42,698 bases of DNA from Clostridia bacterium (GTDB lineage: Bacteria; Bacillota; Clostridia; UMGS1883): the NCBI GenBank assembly GCA_017414645.1, contig JAFQLL010000027.1, forward strand, positions 1 to 42,698, in the 5' to 3' direction. The notes below the pieces were generated by a model. It was not told where the DNA came from. It did no database searches and saw only the letters and a program-made list of their open reading frames with translations. The number at the start of each line of letters is the position of its first letter. Positions within the stretch are counted from its first letter, which is position 1. The position numbers were made by a program, and so were the translations under genes. Positions 8,530 to 17,300 of this stretch are shown in pieces.

Positions 8530-8536
8530 TTTATTT

Positions 8537-9811
8537 TTAAGCGTTCAATGCCTGTTCAATGTCGGCAATAATATCTTCAACGTTTTCAATACCTACACTG
8601 AGACGAATGAGGTCAGGTGCAACACCTGCTTCAATAAGCTGTTCGTCTGTAAGCTGACGGTGAGTGTGGCTTGCAGGATGCAACAGGCAGCTCTTTGCAT
8701 CGGCAACGTGAGTTACAATGGATATAAATTTCAAGCTGTCCATAAATTTGTTTGCTGTTGCTCTGTCGCCCTTTACGCCAAAGGCAAGCACACCGCAGGT
8801 GCCGTTGGGCATGTACTTCTTTGCAAGTTCATAATATTCGTCGCCTTCTAACCCTGCATAGTGCACCCAGGCGATTTTATCGTTATTCTTAAGGTATTCT
8901 GCCACGCGAAGAGCGTTGGAGCAGTGTCTTTCCATTCTTACGGGAAGTGTTTCCAGCCCCAAGTTAAGGTAGAATGCATTCTGAGGAGACTGAATGGAGC
9001 CAAAGTCGCGCATGAGCTGAGCTGTAGCCTTTGTAATATATGCGCCCTTACCGAACTTCTCTGCATAAGTAATGCCATGGTAAGATTCGTCGGGTGTTGT
9101 AAGACCGGGGAACTTTTCTTTATTTGCCATCCAGTCAAAATTACCGCTGTCAACAATACAGCCGCCTACGCTTACACCCTGACCGTCCATGTACTTTGTT
9201 GTGGAATGGGTAACAATGTCTGCGCCCCATTCAAAGGGACGGCAATTTACAGGCGTTGCAAAGGTGTTGTCAATAATGAGCGGAACACCATGAGAATGCG
9301 CAAGGTGCGCAAACTTTTCAATGTCAAGAATTGTTACTGTAGGATTGGTAATTGTTTCAGCAAAAACAGCCTTTGTGTTGGGCTTGAAGTACTTACTGAG
9401 TTCTTCTTCGGAAAGGCTCTGGTCAACAAATGTGCACTCAATGCCCATTTTAGCCATACTTACACCAAAGAGGTTATAGGTACCGCCGTAAATAGCGCTT
9501 GATGCAATAAAGTGGTCGCCCGCTTCACAAATGTTAAAAATTGCGTAGAAGTTAGCTGCCTGACCACTCGATGTGAGCATTGCGGCAACGCCGCCCTCCA
9601 TTGTGCAGATTTTTGCCGCAACAGCGTCGTGTGTGGGGTTCTGTAATCTTGTATAGAAGTATCCTTCAGCTTCAAGGTCGAAAAGCTTACCCATGTAGTC
9701 GCTTGTGTCGTACTTAAAGGTTGTAGACTGATAAACAGGCAACTGTCTGGGCTCGCCCTGCTTGGGCTTGTAGCCTTCATGGATACATTTTGTTTCAATT
9801 TTTGAATTCAT
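8537..9811 (-). CDS. metY: O-acetylhomoserine aminocarboxypropyltransferase (sulfhydrylase)
   Basis: A 424-residue PLP enzyme of the Cys/Met-metabolism family. It makes homocysteine from O-acetylhomoserine and sulfide, one step before methionine. The Schiff-base lysine is K206 in S-T-T-K-Y; the phosphate-binding loop S-S-G-Q-A appears near residue 84, and Y-T-R-L-Q-N-P-T near 54-61 is the usual substrate/PLP motif. The length and the 50-residue insertion after the lysine fit MetY rather than MetB/MetC (about 380-400 residues). The start at 9811 has AAGGAG 7 bases upstream; the ATG at 9817 lies too close to that site. It has its own strong promoter and a leader of about 25 bases, too short for a riboswitch. 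Together with metF it supplies methionine synthesis, although a GH2 gene separates them. Confidence 0.94.
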   Translation of the reverse strand: MNSKIETKCIHEGYKPKQGEPRQLPVYQSTTFKYDTSDYMGKLFDLEAEGYFYTRLQNPTHDAVAAKICTMEGGVAAMLTSSGQAANFYAIFNICEAGDHFIASSAIYGGTYNLFGVSMAKMGIECTFVDQSLSEEELSKYFKPNTKAVFAETITNPTVTILDIEKFAHLAHSHGVPLIIDNTFATPVNCRPFEWGADIVTHSTTKYMDGQGVSVGGCIVDSGNFDWMANKEKFPGLTTPDESYHGITYAEKFGKGAYITKATAQLMRDFGSIQSPQNAFYLNLGLETLPVRMERHCSNALRVAEYLKNNDKIAWVHYAGLEGDEYYELAKKYMPNGTCGVLAFGVKGDRATANKFMDSLKFISIVTHVADAKSCLLHPASHTHRQLTDEQLIEAGVAPDLIRLSVGIENVEDIIADIEQALNA

Positions 9812-9842
9812 GGTCATTCTCCTTTGCCAAAGCGTTTTTTCT

Positions 9843-9871
9843 ATTATACGCCTATTTTTTTTCGTAGTCAA
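9843..9871 (-). promoter_or_regulatory. Promoter of metY
   Basis: TTGACT (9866-9871) and TATAAT (9843-9848) with exactly 17 bases between. Transcription should begin near 9836, about 25 bases before the start codon. Confidence 0.85.
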
Positions 9872-9936
9872 TTATTTTATAACAATTCTTCACGTCTCAG
9901 GAATGGTGGTTTTCCCGGTTGCGCCGCACGTAAGCT

Positions 9937-11982
9937 TTACCACTCCTTATAAAAATCGTCCTTCAGTTCGCTCATAACAAGGTATGCATCCTTTAAGAAC
10001 ACAAGGCTTGCGGGCACACGCCAGGGCTTACCCATATAGTAGTTATCTGCAACCAGCTTACCGGAAGCATAAATCTGCGCAACGTCGTAGGAATAGGGTA
10101 TCTCAACAAAGCCATAGGGCGAATCTGCCTCTATCTTTTTCCAGGTAAGGCTTCTTCTGCCGCCAAAATGAAGCTGGTCGGGATAGGGCGGTTCAAAGGG
10201 CTCATCCACAGAATAGAAGCTTACATTTGCTTCTTCAAACTCAACATCTTCCATGCCCTCAACAAATTCATGTCCGTCCCATATTTTGTATTCGAAATTG
10301 CCCTGCTGTACAGCCATAAGCATGCCTTTTTCAATGTAGAGGTCGCATCTGTTACCTATGAAAATATCGCTGCCAAGCTTTCTTAAATACTTTGCTTCCT
10401 CCCAGTCAACGGTTACAAAACGTACACCGTTATACATAAAGTTATTTGTGTCAAATATGCATTCATTGCCCTTGAACTTATATTCTGCCTTTACGTTGGG
10501 AATTGCGGCAAAGAAATAGGTGTTGTCCTTTTTGCACAAAAGCTGGCTTGTGGCATATTCCAGCACATCGTTACCCATATTTAAATTAAATGGCATTATA
10601 AAGCTTACGTCGCCCTTAACATCAAATTCAGGAAACAGAACGCTGCCTGTATCTATCTGAACCTTTTCAACGTCCTTTAAGGGGTAAAGCCTCTGATAGT
10701 GGTTAACAAACACAAAGCCGCTTTCTCCATTGGTACGCATGCAGTATCTTAAATTTTCAAAGTCTGTCTCTCTCACAAAGCTTTCAGCCTCAACACTTTC
10801 CATGGGGGCAAGTATTTCACCAAAATCGTTTACGAACATGTGAATCATGTTAAGAAGGCCGTAGCATTCGCCCGTTTCACCGTAGCTTGACAGTGCTGTG
10901 CGGTAATCGTAGTTAAGAATTGCATAATCGTTAGGATAGCCTGTGTCCTTGGACTCGTTAAAGGTGGAGTTTTTGCCAATTTTGTTAACACCGCCATGGT
11001 ACATGTAATAGCCGATAAGGTTATTGCCGCAGCCTAACTTTACAAGGCTCATGGCATAGGCATCCATGCCCGAAACAACAGGCCTGCGGTGATGTGTGGG
11101 GTGAAGACCTGCACCAAGTTCGCAGGTTATGAAGGGGTATTTTTCGTAGGGGATACGCCAACCGTCAGGCGCTGTAGGGCTGATAATGTCCAAGCCTACT
11201 GCCGAGTCATTTCTCTGAGTGTTAAAAGCATAGTGCGGCGAGGGCGGAAGCTTGTTTGTGTGCCCTGCCCAGGGTGCATCTGCATAAGCTGCAAACACAG
11301 GCACAACATCCTCTGTGGGTATTTTTGCACCATAAAGGCTGTTCCAGCCTGTGGCAGTATATATGGGCGCATCATAGCCGATTTCAAGAGCTAAATTTTT
11401 AAGGGCAAGAATGTGTTCGGCGTTGTCAACAAGCTCGTTTTCAAACTGAACGCCTATAATGTTTCCGCCGTCCTTATAGAAAAGGCCTTTAACCTCTGCA
11501 AAAATTCTTTCGTACCATATTCTTGCCTTTTCCATGTATTCGGGGTTGTTGTCGCGAAGCTTGTAGGGCTTTTTGCAGAGCCAATCGGGGAAGCCTCCGT
11601 TACGACATTCACCATGACACCAGGGGCCAATTCTTATAACCACGTCGAGCCCTGCCCTTTTTGCATCAAGCACGAACTTTCTGATGTCCAGGTCGCCTGC
11701 AAAATCGAATTCGCCTTCAATTTCCTCGTGATAAATCCAGAAAAGGTATGTTGCAACAATGCCCACACCGCCTGCTTTCATTTTGCAAAGCTCCTTGTAC
11801 CAGTTTTCGCTTTTATCGCGGGAGAAGTGATATTCGCCCATAACGCCAAGGTAGGGCTTACCGCCCTTTTCAAAGTAAAGGCTTGTAACGTCTATTCTTT
11901 CTCCCTCGGGATTGCTTCCGCCCATTTTAAGATGGTTTCTTAAAATCTCACTTTTTTTGTATTCTTTAAACTTATATACCAT
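9937..11982 (-). CDS. Glycoside hydrolase family 35 beta-galactosidase-like protein
   Basis: A 681-residue protein without a signal peptide. The N-terminal TIM barrel shows the GH35 pattern: L-F-W-I-Y-H-E near residue 80, R-I-G-P-W-C-H-G-E, G-G-F-P-D-W-L, and the signature G-G-N-I-I-G-V-Q-F-E-N-E, in which E183 is the acid/base. The nucleophile is E288 in I-T-C-E-L-G-A-G. The C-terminal half is beta-rich, as in other GH35 proteins. It should remove beta-galactosyl residues from an imported oligosaccharide. The start at 11982 is fixed by GGAGG 7 bases upstream, which lies in the last codons of the GH78 gene; only 2 bases separate that gene's stop from this start, so the two are translationally coupled. 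No terminator hairpin is seen after its stop; the metY promoter begins about 65 bases downstream. Confidence 0.85.
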   Translation of the reverse strand: MVYKFKEYKKSEILRNHLKMGGSNPEGERIDVTSLYFEKGGKPYLGVMGEYHFSRDKSENWYKELCKMKAGGVGIVATYLFWIYHEEIEGEFDFAGDLDIRKFVLDAKRAGLDVVIRIGPWCHGECRNGGFPDWLCKKPYKLRDNNPEYMEKARIWYERIFAEVKGLFYKDGGNIIGVQFENELVDNAEHILALKNLALEIGYDAPIYTATGWNSLYGAKIPTEDVVPVFAAYADAPWAGHTNKLPPSPHYAFNTQRNDSAVGLDIISPTAPDGWRIPYEKYPFITCELGAGLHPTHHRRPVVSGMDAYAMSLVKLGCGNNLIGYYMYHGGVNKIGKNSTFNESKDTGYPNDYAILNYDYRTALSSYGETGECYGLLNMIHMFVNDFGEILAPMESVEAESFVRETDFENLRYCMRTNGESGFVFVNHYQRLYPLKDVEKVQIDTGSVLFPEFDVKGDVSFIMPFNLNMGNDVLEYATSQLLCKKDNTYFFAAIPNVKAEYKFKGNECIFDTNNFMYNGVRFVTVDWEEAKYLRKLGSDIFIGNRCDLYIEKGMLMAVQQGNFEYKIWDGHEFVEGMEDVEFEEANVSFYSVDEPFEPPYPDQLHFGGRRSLTWKKIEADSPYGFVEIPYSYDVAQIYASGKLVADNYYMGKPWRVPASLVFLKDAYLVMSELKDDFYKEW

Positions 11983-11984
11983 TT

Positions 11985-14222
11985 TTATTCCTCCATGCTG
12001 TAGCCTTCGGGAGCACATATCTCTACTTTCATACCCTCAGGTGTTTTTACATCAATTGAAATCTTTTTGCCCTCTGCCTTCCAGCTCACTTCAACATGTC
12101 CCATCGAGCAATTAAAGCTGCCGCGAGCATAGGTTGTGTTTTCGGGAACATAGGGCTTTATGGTAATGCTATCTATTTTTTCATACCTTACGCCAAGAAC
12201 GCCCTGTATAAGCCACTCCTTAACGTGGCCCATCATGGCGTGGTTACGGCTTCTGACCATACCCCACCACAATTCTTCATAGTTCCAGTATTCGGGAAGG
12301 CAAGTCAGATTGTTATCTGCAAAGTATCGATAGCTTGGTCTTGTGGGGTTTGTGACCATTTTATAAACCAAGTCGTCGTAACCGTATTTGTTAAGAGTTG
12401 CAAAAACCTGCTTTAACCCAACTTCACCGCTCGTAAGGTGATAGCCTGCTTTTTTTACTGCTTCAACTAAGCCTTCTACTGCACTTTCTTCGTTCTCTTT
12501 AAGGCAAATTCCCGAAAAAAGCACACAGCCGTAGCTTGCCTGGCTACCATTGCCGTAGGTCCTTGTTTCCTTATTGTAGCACTCTTCATTTTCGTGAAAG
12601 GCTTGTTTCACTTTTTCTGCTTTTTTCCGATATTCGCTGCCATCCTTTCCCAATATGTCCAGAATTTGCGAAAATGTATTGAGCAAAAGATAATAGGCAC
12701 AGTTTTCAACAAGCTTTGCGGGGGTTTTTTCATTTATCTGCCCCCAGTCGCCCATTTGTGAATAGCCATCCAGAAGGCCATCTTTTTCGTGCATGCTTAA
12801 GTGCTTTATGTAATATTCACCCTTTAAAGCGTTATTCAAAACAGCCTTGTCGTTATAAAACCTGTAATGGTACCAGGGTGTCATTATGCACGCACCGCCC
12901 CAGTTAACGTCGCGGTGAAGCCCCATTATGCGATGAAACTCAGGCACAATTGCAGGCATGTAGCCGATTACCTCGCCATCGCCCATAGCTTCAAGCTGTA
13001 TGCAATCTGCCATATCCAGAGTTATTTTTTCTATCCAGCTTTTAATGTCCCTTGTGTATGCCATACTTCTGAACATTAAGTGGCTTGTTTCCAGCCAGCC
13101 CAGTTTTTCAATCTGCGGGCAGTCCGTAAAAGCGAAAAACATGTTGCTTTCAATGCTTCTGTCGGTCATATCGCTTATTTTTTGCAAGAGGGTGTTATCT
13201 GTTTCAAAAAAGCCTGTTTTTTTGTTATCTGCCATAAGTCGGATATAGGTAAAGGTGTTTTCCTTTGGTTCATAAGGCATGCCTTGAACCTCTAAATACC
13301 TGAAACCGTGATAGCAAAAGATTGGGTGCCACACCTCTTTACCTGTACCTGCTATTATGTAGCTGTCACTTATTTCGCACTTTTTTGTTTCGCTCCAGCT
13401 CTGGGTGGAGCTTCTCTGGTCAGCAAAGCCTGTATCACTAAGCTCCTCACAAGGGAGCATTTTTATTTTAACACCTCGCATAGCCGGGGTTGTGTCAAGC
13501 TCTATAAGAAGCACCCCTGCACCGTTTTTGCCAAAGTCAACAATGTAGCTGTCGCCCACTTTTGTAATGCTTACAGCCTTGAAACGCTCAATTTCCCGTA
13601 CAGGGTTGAAAAACCGCTTTTCAAAAGTTGCCTTAGGTGCAGTCATAATCTTTGCATTTTGGTCAAAGCTTATAGCTTTTGTTGCATCGTAGTCCTCGCC
13701 ACCATACCAGTTCTGGAAGGTTATGTTGCTTTTTGCAACAAGCCAGCTTTCGTCTGTTACGCATATTGCCTTTCCGTCTGCCTCAATCACGCAGATGGCT
13801 TTTTTTACTCCGTTAATGTCCTTCGCGAAAACCTCGCCGTCGTTTTTCTGATATCTGTGAGGCTCAATTAATTCCCCGGCCTTTTCCATGGTAGGGTTAA
13901 TTTTAAAGTTTGTGTATTGTCCGTTGCCAAGAAGGATTTGTATTTCATTTTCGCCTATCGTTACCATATTGGTTATGTCAAGTTTTTCGTAATACACCCT
14001 TTTGCCGTAATTGCTTTCTCCCGGGGCAAAATAAATGTCTGAAACCTTTTTTTGATTAATGCTTGCTTCAAAAAGCCCAAGACCCGTTATATAAAGGGCA
14101 ACCTCTTTAAAGCTCTTATTTATGTAAAATTTGCGCATGAGAACAGGGGCGCTGTTATGCTCTGCACACTTGTCGCCCTCACCTATCCATTTTGCGTTGT
14201 ATAAATCAAAAACACTGTCCAT
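11985..14222 (-). CDS. Glycoside hydrolase family 78 alpha-L-rhamnosidase-like protein
   Basis: A 745-residue cytoplasmic protein with the GH78 layout: N-terminal beta domains (about 1-325), an (alpha/alpha)6 barrel (about 330-670) and a C-terminal beta domain. The acid motif reads D367-C-P-Q-I-E-K-L-G-W, with E372 in the general-acid position. Two positions differ from the common D-C-P-Q-R-E-R-x-G-W-T-G-D motif: isoleucine replaces the arginine before the glutamate, and threonine (T379) stands where the last aspartate usually is. The candidate base is in Y-W-N-Y-E649-E650. This looks like a GH78 subclade with altered specificity rather than a broken gene, since the frame is intact. Start 14222 is preferred because GGTGAT ends 4 bases before it and the promoter's -10 box almost touches the upstream ATG at 14234. 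It forms an operon with the GH35 gene. Confidence 0.83.
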   Translation of the reverse strand: MDSVFDLYNAKWIGEGDKCAEHNSAPVLMRKFYINKSFKEVALYITGLGLFEASINQKKVSDIYFAPGESNYGKRVYYEKLDITNMVTIGENEIQILLGNGQYTNFKINPTMEKAGELIEPHRYQKNDGEVFAKDINGVKKAICVIEADGKAICVTDESWLVAKSNITFQNWYGGEDYDATKAISFDQNAKIMTAPKATFEKRFFNPVREIERFKAVSITKVGDSYIVDFGKNGAGVLLIELDTTPAMRGVKIKMLPCEELSDTGFADQRSSTQSWSETKKCEISDSYIIAGTGKEVWHPIFCYHGFRYLEVQGMPYEPKENTFTYIRLMADNKKTGFFETDNTLLQKISDMTDRSIESNMFFAFTDCPQIEKLGWLETSHLMFRSMAYTRDIKSWIEKITLDMADCIQLEAMGDGEVIGYMPAIVPEFHRIMGLHRDVNWGGACIMTPWYHYRFYNDKAVLNNALKGEYYIKHLSMHEKDGLLDGYSQMGDWGQINEKTPAKLVENCAYYLLLNTFSQILDILGKDGSEYRKKAEKVKQAFHENEECYNKETRTYGNGSQASYGCVLFSGICLKENEESAVEGLVEAVKKAGYHLTSGEVGLKQVFATLNKYGYDDLVYKMVTNPTRPSYRYFADNNLTCLPEYWNYEELWWGMVRSRNHAMMGHVKEWLIQGVLGVRYEKIDSITIKPYVPENTTYARGSFNCSMGHVEVSWKAEGKKISIDVKTPEGMKVEICAPEGYSMEE

Positions 14223-14226
14223 ATAT

Positions 14227-14268
14227 ATCACCATTTTAAATTATACCCCCATTCATTTTTTGTGTCAA
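14227..14268 (-). promoter_or_regulatory. Promoter and ribosome binding site of the GH78-GH35 operon
   Basis: TTGACA (14263-14268) and TATAAT (14240-14245) are both perfect boxes with a 17-base spacer. Transcription should start near 14233, directly at the GGTGAT ribosome binding site (14227-14232), giving a leader of only about 11 bases. Confidence 0.85.
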
Positions 14269-14269
14269 T

Positions 14270-14283
14270 AATTGTAAACAATT
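14270..14283. promoter_or_regulatory. Candidate operator between divergent promoters
   Basis: AATTGT-AA-ACAATT, a perfect palindrome, lies between the -35 box of the GH78 operon and that of the secreted propeller gene. It is well placed for one regulator to control both. I saw no regulator gene nearby. Confidence 0.4.
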
Positions 14284-14294
14284 TCCCATATTTA

Positions 14295-14323
14295 TTGACT
14301 TTAAGTTTTAGAGGATATACAAT
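14295..14323 (+). promoter_or_regulatory. Promoter of the secreted propeller gene
   Basis: TTGACT (14295-14300) and TACAAT (14318-14323) with a 17-base spacer, 25 bases before the start codon. Confidence 0.75.
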
Positions 14324-14348
14324 ATTTTCAGATACAGGAGGGATATAT

Positions 14349-17300
14349 ATGAAAAAGGTTTTAGCATTAATGGTTTTAGCATGCTTGCTTTTGTCGCTCT
14401 GCACGCCACTTACGGCCTTTGCCCAGACGATAAATGCATCGATTTTAGTGTCGGAAGACTCTTACACAGAAGAGTCGGACCCTGACAGTGCAGTAGGCAA
14501 GGCAAATGCCTCGCTTATTACCACATCAAACACAGGGGGCGCTAAACCTGCTGCGGCAAACAGAAATGTTTATTTAAAGTACGACTTACGCTCTTATGAC
14601 TTATCAAATCTTACAAGTGCAAAAATCAAGCTCCATATAAATACTGTTTCCAACAAGGCAGACAGAACAATTACGGTTTACTCTGTAGCAAACGACTGGA
14701 GCGAAAACGCCATTACCTGGAACACTGCTCCCACACCCACAGAGGCTGCCATTACAACCTATCTCCAGAAATATGTAAAAAACGCAAACAAAGATATATG
14801 GATAACAATCGACGTTACAGCCTTTGTTAAAGAGCATTATTCCGACGAGGTAATTTCCTTCATGCTTTCTTCCGACACAGGCGCAACAAAGATCGACTCT
14901 AAGGAAACCTTATACAGCCCATCATTGGAGGTAAGCTTCACTTCTGATAAAAGCGTGGGCAATGTAAGGGTAAAGTACCTCAGCGAAATGGACACACCCA
15001 TTTCCCGTGAGGTTTTAATGCCTTCAATTTCAGAAGGCAGTTATAGCTATCCTCACGACATTCCCTCAATTTTAAGCTATCAGGGTACAGACTATGTTTA
15101 CAACAAGGAAAAGTCCGTAACAAGCATTAATGTTGCAGCAGGCGGTACAAACGAAATTATTCTTTACTATGACGACCCCATGATAACACCCGAGGGCGTG
15201 TATAAGAAAATTGTGCCCGTAAGCGAGGATACTTTTGCAAAGCAAACCGATGCAAATGCCGTTTACAACACAGAAGAGCCTGACACGCTGGAGGTTACAA
15301 TGAACTTAGGTGCATCGGGTGCAGCAGCACGCCGCGATGGCTTTATAAAGTTCGATGTTTCAGATATTCCTTACAGCTTTATTACCTCAGCACGCCTTAC
15401 AGGCTACATTACAAGTGCCACTAATCCCGGTGAGCGAGTTCTTAAAATTTACCCAACAGAAACAAACACCTGGCAGGAGAGCACATTAACCTGGAATAAT
15501 GCTCCCTCCTATACAGGTGAGCCTATTGCCGAGTTTATTGTGCAATCGGGCACAACAGGCGCATGGGTGAGCGTGGATATCACAGAATACTGCAGACAGA
15601 ACGAAGGACCCTTCTCCTTCAGAATGATTGCCGATACAGCCGCAACAACCTTTGCAACAAAGGAGGGCGACAGCTTTAACTGTATGGTGCTCGATCTTCG
15701 TTATACAACCGACGAAAACTATCGCCTTTCAACTGTTACTGTTAAAAAGGTAGACACATTGGGCAACAGCATTGCTCCCGACGAAACACTTTCCGACTGT
15801 CTGGTAGGCGACTATTACTACATGGGCACCCCCGAACAAATTATTGACAACGACCTTGGCGTTTTCGTATTTGACAAAGCCTTGTCAACTCTGCACATAA
15901 ACGTAACAGAAGATGGTAATAACGTTATTGAGCTGGTGTATCACAAGCAGGGCGAAAACATGGGCACAAGCACTTTGGCAGAAGAAGGCGGCTGGAACTG
16001 GTGCTTAGACCCCAGAGCAATACGCGATGTGAACGAAAATACAGGCAGTGACAAAACCTATGTTTCCTATATTGACAATAAGGGCAATATAAAATTAACG
16101 CAGTACGACAACATTACAAATACCTACAAGCAGGTATTTGTTCGTGAGGGCTTCGTGGCAGACGACCACTCGAACCCTGCCTTATTCATTCTTCCCGACC
16201 ACCGTATTATGGTTATTTACTCTCAGCACACCGAGGAGGAATGCTTCTACTACCGCATATCCCAAAAGCCTGACGATGCAACATCTTTTGGCGAAGAAAA
16301 GGTTGTGTCCACCCAAGGATATGGCACTGTTACATACCCTACGCCCTTCTACATGAACGGCACTCCCGATTCCTTTTATCTTTTCTGGCGAGGTATAAGC
16401 TGGCACCCCACAGTTGCACGCTTCTCCCTGCCCGATGAAAATGGCGACATTTCATTTGAAACAGAGCCTATGATGCTTATAGATGCAAGAAGCTCTGCTG
16501 CTGAGGAAAACAAGCGCCCCTATGCAAAGTATACCTCGGATGGTGAAAGTAAAATTTACATCTCCTATACCTACGCACATCCCGACACGATGGAGACAAA
16601 CACTCTCTATGCTTCATACATCGACATTAACACCATGTGGCTTCACAATCTCAATGGCGAAAAGCTTGCCGATATAGCCGCCGGTCCCTTTAAAATAACA
16701 AATGCGGAAACAGACAGCGCAATTGTAGTTAACCGCACCGAGCTGGTCCGCAACTGGAACTGGGAAATTGAGCTTACAGAAGACAACCGCCCGGTCATTC
16801 TCTACGTTGGTATCAGTCAGGATAAAAAAAGCCACCTTTACTACCATGCAGAATGGATGGGCGACGATTGGCGCATAACCTATATAGATGATGGCGGAAA
16901 GTGGTTCCACGATAACACAAAGGGAGCTGAAAAGTGCTATTCGGGTGGTTTATGTATTGATCATGGTAACACAAACATTGTTTATGCTTCCGTTCCCGTT
17001 GAAGGCATTTACGGCACCTTCTACGAAATTTATAAATATGTTTTATCTGATGGCGAAGTAATAAGCAAAACCGCTGTTACCCAGAATTCTTCCGAAAACA
17101 ACTTCCGCCCCTATGTGGTGGAAAATTCAAAGCCTACCGATAAGGTTTATCTTGTATGGCTTTCGGGTGAATACTACTATTGGGCAAACAAAAAAGACTT
17201 CTTGCCCAGTAATGGTGCAGTTAAGTATGGCTACACAAACCGTGTGAATACCTGGAGCAATCTTACAGGCTACGACCCCACAAGCGACTTTGAGTCCATC

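Larger units (their letters stand above)
8123..8536. other. Hairpin-rich gene-free stretch between metY and the GH2 gene
   Basis: No convincing gene is present. From left to right it holds: a palindromic hairpin (8154-8175), a GCGTGTCGA/TCGACACGC hairpin (8178-8200), a 13-bp inverted repeat AAAGTGCCAATTT (8254-8266 with 8397-8409), a GGGGCT/AGCCCC hairpin near 8378-8394, a GGAGGGGC/GCCCCTCC hairpin near 8411-8435, and a second exact copy of the first hairpin (8508-8529). A structured mobile or dispersed repeat (MITE- or REP-like) is likely; a structured RNA is the alternative. Confidence 0.6.

Noticed and set aside
9812-9936. Possible SAM riboswitch upstream of metY
   Set aside because: The promoter at 9843-9871 leaves a leader of about 25 bases, and no SAM-I core sequence is visible.
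11413-11943. 176-codon open frame on the plus strand opposite the GH35 gene
   Set aside because: Antisense shadow with Cys/Phe-rich composition and no recognisable domain; the minus-strand gene has its full catalytic motifs.
13308-13871. 187-codon open frame on the plus strand opposite the GH78 gene
   Set aside because: Antisense shadow; no ribosome binding site and unlike real protein composition.
11985-14222. GH78 gene as a pseudogene because of active-site changes
   Set aside because: The frame is intact over 745 codons with a strong promoter, and the general-acid glutamate is kept; a subfamily difference is more likely.
14262-14348. N-terminal extension of the secreted propeller protein
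   Set aside because: It covers the promoter; the ATG at 14349 has AGGAGG and begins a normal signal peptide.
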